A DNA stretch of 64,000 nt from Terriglobus sp. RCC_193 (GCF_041355105.1 NZ_JBFUPK010000002.1:868001-932000), one strand, 5' to 3'. Shown: positions 36,136-44,928, numbered from the stretch's first letter. The notes: generated from the letters alone by a model not told the origin. Numbers and translations are program-made.

Positions 36136-38364
36136 TTATTCGCCAGGGTGATAGGTGCGTTCCACGTGGCCGCGAAGCTGGTCGGGATAGAACATGACCT
36201 CGCGAAAGTCGCCGCTGGCGTAGCGATCCTGCTGGTCGTTGAAGTGTTTGGAATCGGGATGGCCGCTTTCACCGCCGCAGGTGACAGCGCGTGCGCGGAC
36301 ACGGTCCGGTCCAAACTCCACGACCGCCACGAAGCTGTTGCCGCTGGTGCCGTAACGCTTCTTCGTATTGGGGTAGCTGCGCGCTGCGGAGGATGCGAGT
36401 GATCCCCATGTGGATGCGGTGAAGGGAATCGCGATGCTGGGCTGTGCATCGTCAAAGTGCGGCACGATGCTGTCGTCAAGGCGTTGGTAGCGGTTTACTT
36501 CGCCCCACGGTTTCTGCCATGTGCCGAAGTCTGCTGTGAGTTTGTCCGAGGCTTTCTGCAGGCCAGCGAGCAGGTCTGCGGGTGGCACGTTGGCGACGAC
36601 ATAGTCTTCCCACAACATGCCGTATCGGCGTGCGGCTGCTGCCACAGGTGTGCCGCTGGCTTCACCCCAGTAGACGGCGAGCGTTGTGGCGATGGAGTCG
36701 GCTGCCCACTTGTCATCCCACTTGCGCAGGAATTCGATCTGCGGCGCAAGCTTGGTGCGCTGTGCGTCGTTCTGCGAAAGCGCGTCGTATGCCTTCAGCA
36801 GCGCGGGGATGGTCTTTGCAAAGTAGGGAAGATACGGATCGAATGCGGCGGTAAGCAGCGAGTCCAGCGTGAAGTCCTTGCGATTGTTAAGCACCTTAAC
36901 CATGTGGATACCGCGTGCGGTTTCCACACCTTGCTCCACGTAGGGCGGGTAGTCCTTCTTCTTCAACGAGCTTTCGCCTGCGCCGCTCCAGGGTGCGTTG
37001 TTCACGTTTTCCAGCCAGCCGCTGTGCGGGTTGCGAAGCTGCGGAATCTGATCGAGTGCGGTGAGGCCTTGCCAGTCCGTGGCGGGGTTCGTGCCGTCAA
37101 CGGGTTTGGTGTAATCAAAGCGCGTGTCGCGCTCCGGGATGAAGTTGCCGTGCCAGTAGGCGATGTCACCTTCGGCGCTGGCGAAGATGGTGTTGTTCGA
37201 TGAGTTGGCCATCAACTCCATCGTCTTGCGGTATTCGCCATAGCTGCGTGCCTTGGTGCGAAGGAAGCTTTGCTCCAGCGCTTTGACGGGAATGTTCATC
37301 AGTTCAATGGAAACCCATTGTTCGCCGTCTTTGCGCACGATGGGGCCGCGATGATCTGCGATGCCTTCAAAGGTGCGTGACTTCATGGTGCCGTCGGCAG
37401 CTTTATATTTCAGCGTGATGGTGCGGCGTGTGAAGGGCTTTGTCTCCACGCCGTACTTGTAGCCGATGACGTTATCGCCAATCTTGACGATGGTGTTTTT
37501 GAATTCGTCCACGGCGTCGACGTTCGATGAAGTGTGCATCCACCCTGCGCGATCGTTAAAGCCCTGGTAGATGAATATCTGCCCCCATGTGACAGCGCCG
37601 TATGCGTTCAGGCCTTCTTCACTTTGCATTTGCAGTTCACTGCGAAAGAAGAACGATGTGTGTGGATTGATGAGCAGGAGTGCGCGATGATTCGCAGTGT
37701 TTACGGGTGCGATGGCCGCGCCGTTGGAGCCACCGGGTTCCACGTCGCGATTCACTTGCGCGAGTTGTGCAATGACGGCGTTGCGGGTGTCGATGCGACC
37801 CTGCTTCGTAGCAGAGGAAGCGCCGTAGAAGTCTTCGAGTGACTTCAGGTTCACGCGCTCGATGTCGCCGCCAATGGAGCCTTCTGTGAAGCTTAGTGCC
37901 ATCCAGGGTTCGAAGTGCGTAAGTGCGCGCGGTTTTACTTCGGGATGTTTCGCCAGGTAGAAGTTTGCGCCGTCGGCCCACGCTTCCATCAGGGCTTTGA
38001 GCCAGTCGGGGCTCTCGTTGAAGTCGCGCTTGAGGACTGTGGGATCAAGGAAGAGTTGCTGACGCAGGTCCTGCCACAATTTCGATTCGCCGTCGGCTTC
38101 ACTCACGCGGCCGAGCGAGACGAGGTAGTTCGTCTCGACGCGGTTGAAGTCGTCTTCGCACTGCGTATAGATCATGCCAAAGACGGCGTCGGCGTCGGTC
38201 CTGCCTTTGATGTGTGCGATGCCCCAACTGTCGCGCGTAATGGTGATGGCGTGTGCGTGTGCGGCCCAGCGCTGCTGTTCTGGGAGGCGATAGTCGACGG
38301 CTCCCTTTTGTGCGGTGGCGAGCGATGCAGTGAGGGCAAATGCGGCAAGGACGAGACGCTTCAC
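36136..38364 (-). CDS. Exported penicillin-acylase family Ntn hydrolase (acylase)
   Basis: Periplasmic amidase of the penicillin acylase/PvdQ/QuiP group, made as a precursor that cuts itself before a Ser. GTG 38364 has AGAGGT 6 bases upstream and gives a signal peptide (KRLVLAAFALTASLATAQ). The alpha-chain motif is SWGIAHIKGRTDADAVFGM. The autocatalytic Ser213 is in EPGGSNGAAIAP, with the beta-chain continuing LINPHTSFF. The length of 742 fits. Substrates in the family include acyl-homoserine lactones, beta-lactams, lipopeptides and cyclic peptides; which one applies is not readable. Codons further upstream run into the inverted repeat element and are not part of the gene. Confidence 0.88.
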   Translation of the reverse strand: MKRLVLAAFALTASLATAQKGAVDYRLPEQQRWAAHAHAITITRDSWGIAHIKGRTDADAVFGMIYTQCEDDFNRVETNYLVSLGRVSEADGESKLWQDLRQQLFLDPTVLKRDFNESPDWLKALMEAWADGANFYLAKHPEVKPRALTHFEPWMALSFTEGSIGGDIERVNLKSLEDFYGASSATKQGRIDTRNAVIAQLAQVNRDVEPGGSNGAAIAPVNTANHRALLLINPHTSFFFRSELQMQSEEGLNAYGAVTWGQIFIYQGFNDRAGWMHTSSNVDAVDEFKNTIVKIGDNVIGYKYGVETKPFTRRTITLKYKAADGTMKSRTFEGIADHRGPIVRKDGEQWVSIELMNIPVKALEQSFLRTKARSYGEYRKTMELMANSSNNTIFASAEGDIAYWHGNFIPERDTRFDYTKPVDGTNPATDWQGLTALDQIPQLRNPHSGWLENVNNAPWSGAGESSLKKKDYPPYVEQGVETARGIHMVKVLNNRKDFTLDSLLTAAFDPYLPYFAKTIPALLKAYDALSQNDAQRTKLAPQIEFLRKWDDKWAADSIATTLAVYWGEASGTPVAAAARRYGMLWEDYVVANVPPADLLAGLQKASDKLTADFGTWQKPWGEVNRYQRLDDSIVPHFDDAQPSIAIPFTASTWGSLASSAARSYPNTKKRYGTSGNSFVAVVEFGPDRVRARAVTCGGESGHPDSKHFNDQQDRYASGDFREVMFYPDQLRGHVERTYHPGE

Positions 38365-38412
38365 GACAGACCTCTGGTTTAGCGGTGCTTTGACTTTAGC
38401 ACCGTCATTCCT

Positions 38413-38545
38413 GTCATTCTGAGCGAAGCGAAGAATCCCGATACGTTTCATTGCGTCGCAGCATTGGAAAGTTCCGTGCAAGGAAGCCCGACGCATCCTC
38501 GTTCGTTGCAAATGCAATGGGATTCTTCGCTTCGCTCAGAATGAC
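38413..38545. repeat. Inverted 27-bp dispersed repeat pair
   Basis: A 27-base sequence starting GTCATTCTGAGCGAAGCGAA at 38413-38439 is repeated as an exact reverse complement at 38519-38545, with 79 bases between. The core is related to modules at 9398 and 11170. It sits between the acylase promoter region and the dehydratase stop. It has no transposase and resembles a MITE or paired REP. Confidence 0.85.
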
Positions 38546-38562
38546 GGCGAAAGTTATGGCTA

Positions 38563-39864
38563 TCATTCGCCGAGTGTGCGTTGCGTCAGGATCTTTGCGG
38601 GGTCGAGTTGCACGTTGAAGCCGGAGCCTGTGGGTAGAGTGATGTGTGCGTTCTCCACCGTCATCGGGTTCTTCTCGAAGTGGTAGTAGTGCTGCATTTT
38701 GATGGCGAGGTATTCGCCCAGCGGGAAGGTCATGGGGCTCTGGCTGAAGATGGTGTGGGCTGCGGCGCGCAGGCTGTGGCCGTGCGGGATGCAGGGCACA
38801 TCGTAGAGTGAGCAGACGGTGCCGATCTTGATGAGTTCGGTGATGCCGCCACACCATTCGGGGTCGGCCTGTACGACGGAGAGCGCGTTCTCTTTGAGAT
38901 AGCGCTGCACTTCCCAGCGGCCATAAAAGTGTTCGCCTGCGGCAATGGGGATGGTGGTGCTGCGATGCATCTCCGCAAAGCTGCCAATCTTTTCCGGATG
39001 CGTGACCTCTTCCATCCAACGCACGCGGTAAGGCTCCACGCGGTGCGCCCATTCGAGTGCGTAGGTCTGGTCCCATCCGCTGTAGGTGTCGAACATGAGT
39101 TCGGTGTCCTCGCCGAGGGTTTCGCGAAGTGTCTTTACCAGCTCCACGTTTTTGCGCATACCTTCCGGGCCTGAGCCGGGGCCGTAGGCGATGAACCATT
39201 TCTGATAGCGGAAGCCCTGCTTCTGCAGTTCCAGCGCGCGTGTGCGGACTTTGGCGAGTTCGAGCGAACTGCCGAGAGCGCTGACGTACATCTCCAGCTT
39301 GTCGCGCGAAGGGCCGCCGAGCAGACGGTATACGGGCACGCCGTAGACTTTGCCGCGCAGGTCCCACAGCGTGTTGTCCACGGCGGAGATAGCCATCATG
39401 TAATAGCCGTCGCGGCTGTGGCGATCACTGCGGTAAAGCTGGTCCCACAGGACTTCGCCCGCGAGCGCGTCTTTGCCGATCAGGAAGGGACGCAGGCGTT
39501 CCTGCACCACCATGGCGGGTTCTCTTTCGATGGGGCCGTAGAGACCTTCCAGGCCGCCGGTGGCGCGGATGCGCAGGTAGATGGCCTCGTACTTCACGGT
39601 TCGTTCTTCGCCGGGGCGATCGCTGTAGACCGGTGGGCGCAATGACTCGTAAATGTCTTCGGGATTGACCTGTGCCTGTTTGTTGATGCCTGCCTGTTGC
39701 TGGTACTGGCCGTGGAGTTCGAGCAGATCGACGGCTTCAATCTTCAGCGGAGCGATGCCGGTGGGGCGGTCCGGCTGCATGGCTGCTGCGGCATTGCTCC
39801 ATGGGGAAGAAGAAATTGCCGCAGCGGCGGACAGGAAGTTGCGACGGTTCAAGAGGACAGGCAT
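38563..39864 (-). CDS. Tat-exported enolase-superfamily dehydratase
   Basis: Mandelate racemase/muconate lactonising-type enzyme, closest in motifs to sugar-acid dehydratases (galactonate or related). ATG 39864 gives a Tat signal (PVLLNRRNFLSAAAAISSS), so it is exported folded. The Mg ligands are Asp in LMFDTYSGWD, Glu in MEEVTHPE and Glu in AAGEHFYG; the catalytic His is in IPHGHSLRAAA. The capping domain (YLRIRATGGLEGLYGPIERE) is at the N-terminus. It has 433 residues. Export is unusual for this superfamily. Confidence 0.85.
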   Translation of the reverse strand: MPVLLNRRNFLSAAAAISSSPWSNAAAAMQPDRPTGIAPLKIEAVDLLELHGQYQQQAGINKQAQVNPEDIYESLRPPVYSDRPGEERTVKYEAIYLRIRATGGLEGLYGPIEREPAMVVQERLRPFLIGKDALAGEVLWDQLYRSDRHSRDGYYMMAISAVDNTLWDLRGKVYGVPVYRLLGGPSRDKLEMYVSALGSSLELAKVRTRALELQKQGFRYQKWFIAYGPGSGPEGMRKNVELVKTLRETLGEDTELMFDTYSGWDQTYALEWAHRVEPYRVRWMEEVTHPEKIGSFAEMHRSTTIPIAAGEHFYGRWEVQRYLKENALSVVQADPEWCGGITELIKIGTVCSLYDVPCIPHGHSLRAAAHTIFSQSPMTFPLGEYLAIKMQHYYHFEKNPMTVENAHITLPTGSGFNVQLDPAKILTQRTLGE

Positions 39865-39979
39865 GGGTTGCGGCTCCGCGGAAATTCGCTGCGACGGGAG
39901 AGGGTTCGATGTCGGCGTGCGAAGCATATCATTCGCGATGCGAACTAAATCAAGTGGTTTGGGTTAAGGATTTCCCTCA

Positions 39980-40033
39980 GCGGCTAAAGCCGCGTGGTTA
40001 TGCGTTGGTTTATGGCCCGGCTAAAGCCGGGCC
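39980..40033. repeat. Two CGGCTAAAGCCG-type palindromic repeats
   Basis: GCGGCTAAAGCCGC (39980-39993) and the longer GGCCCGGCTAAAGCCGGGCC (40014-40033) lie side by side in the gap between the dehydratase and PQQ genes. The second shares flanks (TATGG before, CTTCAAAG after) with the palindrome at 9268. Confidence 0.75.
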
Positions 40034-40058
40034 CCTTCAAAGCAATGTCGGCCATGCA

Positions 40059-40090
40059 AAAGGGACGAGCTTTGTGCTCGTCCCTTTGTG
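40059..40090 (-). terminator. Rho-independent terminator of the cytochrome c/PQQ operon
   Basis: A perfect 12-bp stem (AAAGGGACGAGC at 40059-40070 with 40076-40087) around TTTGT. On the minus strand it is followed by T-rich sequence and lies 25 bases past the dehydrogenase stop. Confidence 0.85.
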
Positions 40091-40111
40091 TGTTGAAAGT
40101 GTCGGTTTTGT

Positions 40112-41725
40112 TTAGCGGAGGACGAAGCTGTACATGGTGTCGCCTGCCGCGATTACGACGTATTGCAGGCCGTCCAGTTCGAAGGTGATGGGGCCGTTGG
40201 TGGCGGGGCCGCCCAGGCCTGCATGCCACAGGATGGTTCCGTTGGCCGCGTTGAAGGCGACGAGGTTGGATGTGGTGTCGCCTGTGAAGAGCAGGTTGGT
40301 AGCCGTGGTCAGGATGCCGGAGCGGGCGCCGGACATGGGCCAGAGATGCTCCCACCTGGTTTTGCCGGTGCGGTAGTCCAAGGCACGCAGGTAGTTTTTC
40401 TGCATACCAAAGCGGTCGTTACCGGCCCAGCCCTCGGGTTTGTCGCTGTCGTCGAAGAGGTAATAGATGCTGGCGGAGTCAGACGCGAGCACATAAAAGA
40501 GGCCGGTCTTCGGGCTGTAGCTGGGCGGAAACCAGTTGGCCGCGCCTCCCTGTGCGGGCATCACGATGACGCCGTTCGGCCTGGCTGTTTTCTCGGGGTT
40601 GACGATGGGTTGGCCATTTTCCTTTACGCCGGAGGTCCAGTTCTGCCAGGACCAAGGCGTGGACTTCAGCACTTTGCCGTTGGTGCGGTCGATGAGGAAG
40701 TACCAGCCGTTGCGGCTGGCCTGTGCGAGCAGCTTGCGCGGCTTGCCATCGATGATGCCGTCGATGAGGACGGGCGTCTGTACTGCGTCCCAATCGTGGG
40801 TGTCGTGCGGGTTCGGCTGGAAGTACCAGACGAGCTTGCCGGTGTCCGGGTTCAGCGCGCAGATGGTGCCGGTGTACAGGTTGTCGCCGGGGCGGCTTTT
40901 GCCTGCGATGACGGGTTGCGCGTTGCCGGTGCCGAAGTAATAGAGGTTCAGTTCCGGATCGTAGGTTCCGGCAACCCATGTCATGCCGCCGCCGTGCATC
41001 ATGGCTTCGTCGTTAGGCCATGTTTTTGCTTCGGGCGTGCCGGGATCGGGATGGGTGTAAAAGCGCCATTCCATCTTGCCGGTATCGGCGTTATGCGATT
41101 CGATGTAGCCGGGGATGTCGAAGTCGTCGCCGCTCATGCCGACCATGACGTGGTTACCCACGATGACCGGAGCCACGGAGCCGAAGTAGAACTGATCCCG
41201 ATTGCCAATGGAAGAGTGCCACTTTTCCATGCCGGTCTTCGTGTCGAGTGCGACCAGGTTGTCATCTTCCGTTTCGAAGTAGAGCGTGTTGCCTTTGACC
41301 GCAGCGCCGCGATTGCCGATGACTTCGCCACCCTTGCTGGGCCAGTCAAATTGCCATAGCTGCTTGCCGGTACGCGCATCCACGGCCCATGCGTGGCTGG
41401 GAACGGTGAAGTACAGTACGCCGTTGATGGAGAGCGGCGTGGAACTGATGCGCTTGCCTCCGCCGGTGGTGGTGGTGATGCGATAGGTCCAGGCCAGTTG
41501 CAGGTTCTTCACGTTCAGTGGCGTGAGTTTGGTCAACGGACTGTAGCGGCGGCCGGTGTAGTCGCCGTTGTAGGTGGTCCATTCGCCGCCGTCGAGTGTG
41601 CCAATGGTGCCGGAAGGCACGGCCGTCTTCACGGCGGCGTGCACCGGCTTGGTGGCGGCGGGCGTCTGCGCGTGCAACAGCGACGCGGAGGCGAGGAGCA
41701 GGCTGGTCAGGCAGAAGCGCTTCAT
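40112..41725 (-). CDS. Periplasmic PQQ-dependent dehydrogenase
   Basis: Quinoprotein of the methanol/ethanol dehydrogenase fold, oxidising an alcohol or sugar in the periplasm. A signal peptide (KRFCLTSLLLASASLLHAQ) is followed by an eight-bladed propeller with repeated docking Trp phrases (TGKQLWQFDW, TGMEKWHSS, TGKMEWRFY, TGKLVWYFQ, NGTILWHAG). The likely catalytic Asp is in HDTHDWDAVQTPV, and GEVIGNRGAAV lines the cofactor pocket. The adjacent Cys-Cys of classical alcohol dehydrogenases is absent. Its ATG overlaps the cytochrome c TGA (ATGA), so electrons probably pass to that cytochrome. No pqq synthesis genes are in the window. Confidence 0.9.
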   Translation of the reverse strand: MKRFCLTSLLLASASLLHAQTPAATKPVHAAVKTAVPSGTIGTLDGGEWTTYNGDYTGRRYSPLTKLTPLNVKNLQLAWTYRITTTTGGGKRISSTPLSINGVLYFTVPSHAWAVDARTGKQLWQFDWPSKGGEVIGNRGAAVKGNTLYFETEDDNLVALDTKTGMEKWHSSIGNRDQFYFGSVAPVIVGNHVMVGMSGDDFDIPGYIESHNADTGKMEWRFYTHPDPGTPEAKTWPNDEAMMHGGGMTWVAGTYDPELNLYYFGTGNAQPVIAGKSRPGDNLYTGTICALNPDTGKLVWYFQPNPHDTHDWDAVQTPVLIDGIIDGKPRKLLAQASRNGWYFLIDRTNGKVLKSTPWSWQNWTSGVKENGQPIVNPEKTARPNGVIVMPAQGGAANWFPPSYSPKTGLFYVLASDSASIYYLFDDSDKPEGWAGNDRFGMQKNYLRALDYRTGKTRWEHLWPMSGARSGILTTATNLLFTGDTTSNLVAFNAANGTILWHAGLGGPATNGPITFELDGLQYVVIAAGDTMYSFVLR

Positions 41726-42513
41726 TGCAGTGTGTCCAGATAGGAGGTCAGGTTGTGCATGTCCGCGTCGGTCAGGCGGTGAACGAGGGCTTCGTGTTCC
41801 GCGTAGGGGTTCTTCACGCTGACTTTGCTGCCGGCGACGATGTTCACGGATTCCACGCTGCCGTCCTGATGCTTCACGGTGGCGGTGAAGTCATCCATGC
41901 TGACGAGCGTGCCGGAGACGGTCTTGCCCGTGGGCATCTTCACGGTCACTTCGATGGGAGCTTTTTTGCCCAGGCCGCCCTGCGGGAAGACGATTTTCTG
42001 CTGCAGCGTGGCGGGGCTGTAACGCTTGCCCACACCGGCGAGATCGCCGGTAACGGAGTGGCACTTGGTGCAGCCACCCTGGCCGTTGAAGTAGGCCTTG
42101 CCTGCTTCCAGATCGCCAGAGGTCAGGCCCTGCGGCTTATCGTTGTAGCCGCTGCGCAGAATCTTGTTCACCTGCGCGGAGAGGAACTGCGAGATATCGC
42201 TGGCTTCTTTGTCGCTGTAGTTGAAATGGTGCGGCGCGGAGGTCTTCAGGAACGGCGCAAGTTCTTTGCCGTGGAGGTTTTCGCGGCGATCATGCAGCAC
42301 CATCGTGCTGCGGATCATGTCCGGCGCGGTATCAGTGCCTTTGGCATCTGCACCGTGGCAGCGCGCGCAATCCCTGGCCCAGATTTTCGAGCCGCGGTCT
42401 ACGGCGGCGGGTTCCGTGATCGATCGTGGGAACTGCGCTGCGGCGGTCAGCATGAGGCCGAGTGGAAGCAGTCCCATGCTCCATTGGAGGGCTTTTCTGT
42501 ATGCGTTTGTCAC
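41722..42513 (-). CDS. Diheme cytochrome c, partner of the PQQ dehydrogenase
   Basis: Exported electron carrier with two c-type heme sites, CARCHG (after GSKIWARD) and CTKCHS (after FNGQGG). GTG 42513 is preferred: the first 27 residues (TNAYRKALQWSMGLLPLGLM, then LTAAAQ) make a signal peptide. No Shine-Dalgarno sequence precedes it, but TATCTT lies 7 bases upstream. Between the second heme and the C-terminus is a beta-rich insert (TVKMPTGKTVSGTLVSMDDF) seen in other c-type subunits of PQQ dehydrogenases. Axial Met candidates are PDMIRSTM and the C-terminal ADMHNLTSYL. It has 263 residues and is translationally coupled to the dehydrogenase. Confidence 0.88.
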   Translation of the reverse strand: MTNAYRKALQWSMGLLPLGLMLTAAAQFPRSITEPAAVDRGSKIWARDCARCHGADAKGTDTAPDMIRSTMVLHDRRENLHGKELAPFLKTSAPHHFNYSDKEASDISQFLSAQVNKILRSGYNDKPQGLTSGDLEAGKAYFNGQGGCTKCHSVTGDLAGVGKRYSPATLQQKIVFPQGGLGKKAPIEVTVKMPTGKTVSGTLVSMDDFTATVKHQDGSVESVNIVAGSKVSVKNPYAEHEALVHRLTDADMHNLTSYLDTLQ

Positions 42514-42520
42514 GCCGGGT

Positions 42521-42526
42521 AAGATA
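42521..42526 (-). promoter_or_regulatory. -10-like box TATCTT before the cytochrome c gene
   Basis: On the minus strand TATCTT ends 7 bases before the GTG start. It fits the leaderless pattern and would drive the cytochrome c/PQQ operon. Confidence 0.4.
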
Positions 42527-42576
42527 CTCCATTTCACAGGCAGCAGTATGTAACCAATAATTCCTGCGCTCTCCTT

Positions 42577-42601
42577 TATACTTGCTCCGCGTGCGGGGAG
42601 G
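42577..42601 (+). promoter_or_regulatory. -10 box and ribosome-binding site of the hydroxypyruvate-isomerase-like pair
   Basis: TATACT (42577-42582) is a good -10, and GGGGAGG (42595-42601) lies 5 bases before ATG 42607. This gene therefore has a short leader, unlike the leaderless genes around it. Confidence 0.5.
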
Positions 42602-42606
42602 CCAAG

Positions 42607-43443
42607 ATGAATCGTCGCGAACACATGTGGGCCGATAATTTCGTGCCGGGTGCGCCGTCGTGGCGTTTTTCTTCCATGCTCTGGAACCTGAACCGCAAGG
42701 TTCCCATGGAGCAGCGATTGGAGATGCTGGCCGCTGCCGGATACACGGGCGCGGAGCTGGTGGACGAGTGGCGTAGCTGGTCTCCGCAGGAGATGCGCAG
42801 CATTGTGGCGAAGCGTCATGCGCTGGGGATCGATTTTGACCTGATCTTTCCGGCGAAGGTGAACCTCACGGAGACGGACAAGCGCGACCTGTTGCGTGCT
42901 CAGGTGAAGGAAGCCATTCCGGTGGCGCAGGAACTGGGCACGTCGCATTTCTCGTTCAGCTCGGGACCGCACATCGCAGGGGCCACGCGGGAGCAGGAAT
43001 GGGCTGCGATCTCTGATGGATTGAAGATTGCCGCGGATGCGCTGGGCGATGCAAAGATCACGATTCTGCTGGAACCGATTGATGTGCTGGAAAACGCTAA
43101 GCTGGCGATCAACTCGGCGTTCGATGGATTTGCGCTGGTGCGTGCGTTGAATGATCCGCGGATCAAGGTGTTGTACGACCTGTACCATGAGCAACGCGGC
43201 ACGGGGAACGTGATTGAAACGCTGCGGAAGAACATTGACCTGACAGCGACGGTGCATATTGCCGATGTTCCGGGGCGGCATCGTCCCGGCACAGGTGAGA
43301 TGAACTACGCCAATATCTACCGTGAGCTTGCGCGTTTGAACTACAGCGGTTACATCTGCATGGAGTTCTATCCACTGGGCGATACCACGGCCGAACTGAA
43401 GGCTGCACGCGAGGAAGCGCTCGCGGCGGCACAAACCGCTTAG
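42607..43443 (+). CDS. Hydroxypyruvate-isomerase-like TIM-barrel protein (no signal)
   Basis: Sugar isomerase/epimerase-like barrel of 278 residues. The metal and catalytic acids of the Hyi group are visible: Glu in TILLEPIDV, Asp/His in VLYDLYHEQ, His in ATVHIADVPGRH and Glu in YICMEFYP. The protein starts NRREHMWADNFVPGAPSWRF, which keeps an Arg-Arg but lacks any hydrophobic stretch, so it should stay in the cytoplasm. The next gene is a close paralogue with a full Tat signal, 28 bases downstream in the same operon. The exact sugar is not known. Confidence 0.82.
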   Translation: MNRREHMWADNFVPGAPSWRFSSMLWNLNRKVPMEQRLEMLAAAGYTGAELVDEWRSWSPQEMRSIVAKRHALGIDFDLIFPAKVNLTETDKRDLLRAQVKEAIPVAQELGTSHFSFSSGPHIAGATREQEWAAISDGLKIAADALGDAKITILLEPIDVLENAKLAINSAFDGFALVRALNDPRIKVLYDLYHEQRGTGNVIETLRKNIDLTATVHIADVPGRHRPGTGEMNYANIYRELARLNYSGYICMEFYPLGDTTAELKAAREEALAAAQTA

Positions 43444-43471
43444 GCAACACATACCGGATGACGGAGACACA

Positions 43472-44371
43472 ATGAATCGCCGCGATTTTCATAAGCTTTC
43501 TCTTGGCGCTGCCGCCGCAACCCTTCTGCCCACCACGTCAGCGTGGAGCGAGGCGCCGCGCACCGTTGCGGATAACGATGGTCACAAGTTTTCCGTGATG
43601 CTGTGGACGCTGCCCAAAGGACTGACGTTTGCGCAGCAGTTGCAGATGGTTTCCGATGCGGGCTACACCGGCGGCGAAGTAGGCAACGAGTATGAGAAGT
43701 GGACGCCCCAGCAGTGGAAGGAAAATCTTGCCATCAAGGAAAAGCTCGGCATCACGATTGACTCGGCGGTGCCCGGACGCAATGCGCTGGCCGATAAATC
43801 CAAGCGCGATGCTCTGACGGCCGATCTGAAGCGAGCTATTCCGGGTGCGAAGGAACTGGGCTGCAACCAGTTCATCTACACGGCGTTTACGCGTGTGGAA
43901 GGCCAGTCGCCGGAGGACAAGCGCGCCGCCATTGTGGACACGCTGAAGTATGCCGCGGACCTGCTGGAGAAGGACAACATCGAGATCGTGCTGGAGCCGA
44001 TTGATCTGCTGGAATACAAGATGGAAGCGGTACCCAGCGTGGCGGAGGCGTTTGAGATTACGCGCCTTGTGGGCAGCCCGCGGATCAAGGTGTTGTACGA
44101 CTTCTACCATGAGCAAAAGCAGGCCGGAAACCTGATTGAGAAGCTGACCAGGAACGTGGACCAGGTGGGTCTGGTGCACATTGCCGATGTTCCGGGACGC
44201 CATGAGCCGGGTACGGGCGAGGTGTTCTACACAAACATCTACAAGGAGCTGGCGCGGTTGAAGTATGACCGCTACATCTGCATGGAGTTCTCGCCGGCAC
44301 CGGGACATGAATGGGTGCCGACGCTGCGCAAAGCGCGCGAAGAAGCCATTGCAGCGATGAAACAGGCGTAG
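43472..44371 (+). CDS. Tat-exported hydroxypyruvate-isomerase-like protein
   Basis: Tandem paralogue of the previous gene, 299 residues, with a Tat signal (NRRDFHKLSLGAAAATLLP). The barrel repeats the same landmarks (EIVLEPIDLLEYK, VLYDFYHEQ, GLVHIADVPGRHEPGTGE, YICMEFSPAPG). GGAG lies 5 bases before the ATG. The pair probably arose by duplication, with one copy periplasmic and one cytoplasmic. A palindromic terminator follows. Confidence 0.83.
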   Translation: MNRRDFHKLSLGAAAATLLPTTSAWSEAPRTVADNDGHKFSVMLWTLPKGLTFAQQLQMVSDAGYTGGEVGNEYEKWTPQQWKENLAIKEKLGITIDSAVPGRNALADKSKRDALTADLKRAIPGAKELGCNQFIYTAFTRVEGQSPEDKRAAIVDTLKYAADLLEKDNIEIVLEPIDLLEYKMEAVPSVAEAFEITRLVGSPRIKVLYDFYHEQKQAGNLIEKLTRNVDQVGLVHIADVPGRHEPGTGEVFYTNIYKELARLKYDRYICMEFSPAPGHEWVPTLRKAREEAIAAMKQA

Positions 44372-44390
44372 GTTTCTTTACAGACGCAAA

Positions 44391-44418
44391 AAAGGGCACG
44401 GCTTAAGCCGTGCCCTTT
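44391..44418. terminator. Bidirectional palindromic terminator
   Basis: A perfect palindrome, AAAGGGCACGGCTT and its mirror, with A-run before and T-run after, lies between convergent genes and can terminate both. Its core GGCACGGCT/AAGCCGTGCC is the same as the dispersed palindrome at 9268. Confidence 0.88.
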
Positions 44419-44436
44419 GCATTTCTGTCGATGCCC

Positions 44437-44928
44437 TTAGGCTGGACCTTCTTCTTCGTGTTCCTCTGTGGAGGATTGCGGAAACACATTGTGGACCTTC
44501 GAGATACGGTGTGTTTCCGAAATGCGTTCCAGATTACGGGCCTTGGGTTCCATTGCCGTCGACAAAGGACGCGCCGTCTGCACGGTGGTGGAAGGACCGG
44601 TCCAGTTCTTCCAAGAGGTTTCATCCTGCGCGCTGCGTCCTCCGTGATGCTTCGGTGGATAGGACATCATCGCGACATAAATGTCTGTGAACTGGCGCTG
44701 GGCGCAGCGGGTGCAGCGCACCGGATAGCGCAGCATCAGGATTTCCAACAGATCGGAAAAACGCAGACGCGACCGGCGGAACTGCGGATTGCCGCAGAAT
44801 GGGCACGCGACCACACCCTGCTTCAGTTCAATCGTGGGGCGCTCCTTGTACGGTTCCACCAGATGCCGATGGTCATTCGTTTCGACGGTGGTGACGCCCA
44901 CCTGTTCGTGCTTTTGCTGGGTTTCCAT
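44437..44928 (-). CDS. Zinc-ribbon hypothetical protein
   Basis: A 163-residue protein with a CPFCGN...CTRCAQ zinc ribbon (about residues 47-79) and the conserved phrase FRRSRLRFSDLLEILMLRYP between the Cys pairs. I start it at ATG 44928, where AAGGGA is well placed; an in-frame ATG at 45030 would overlap the divergent glycosidase gene. The C-terminal third is polar and probably disordered. Such ribbons bind nucleic acid or protein; no specific role can be given. I recall the phrase from other Terriglobia proteins but cannot verify. Confidence 0.7.
   Translation of the reverse strand: METQQKHEQVGVTTVETNDHRHLVEPYKERPTIELKQGVVACPFCGNPQFRRSRLRFSDLLEILMLRYPVRCTRCAQRQFTDIYVAMMSYPPKHHGGRSAQDETSWKNWTGPSTTVQTARPLSTAMEPKARNLERISETHRISKVHNVFPQSSTEEHEEEGPA

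Noticed and set aside
38365-38517. Upstream extension of the acylase
   Set aside because: It translates the inverted 27-bp repeat (ILRFAQNDR-type residues typical of this repeat) and has no start signal; GTG 38364 gives a signal peptide.
40163-41359. A 398-codon frame opposite the PQQ dehydrogenase
   Set aside because: Val/Gly/Ala-rich translation of the complementary strand, no start signal and no recognisable domain.
42514-43470. N-terminal extension of the cytochrome c frame by about 320 codons
   Set aside because: The extra sequence lies antisense to the first isomerase-like gene and gives no signal peptide; the GTG at 42513 gives a normal one.
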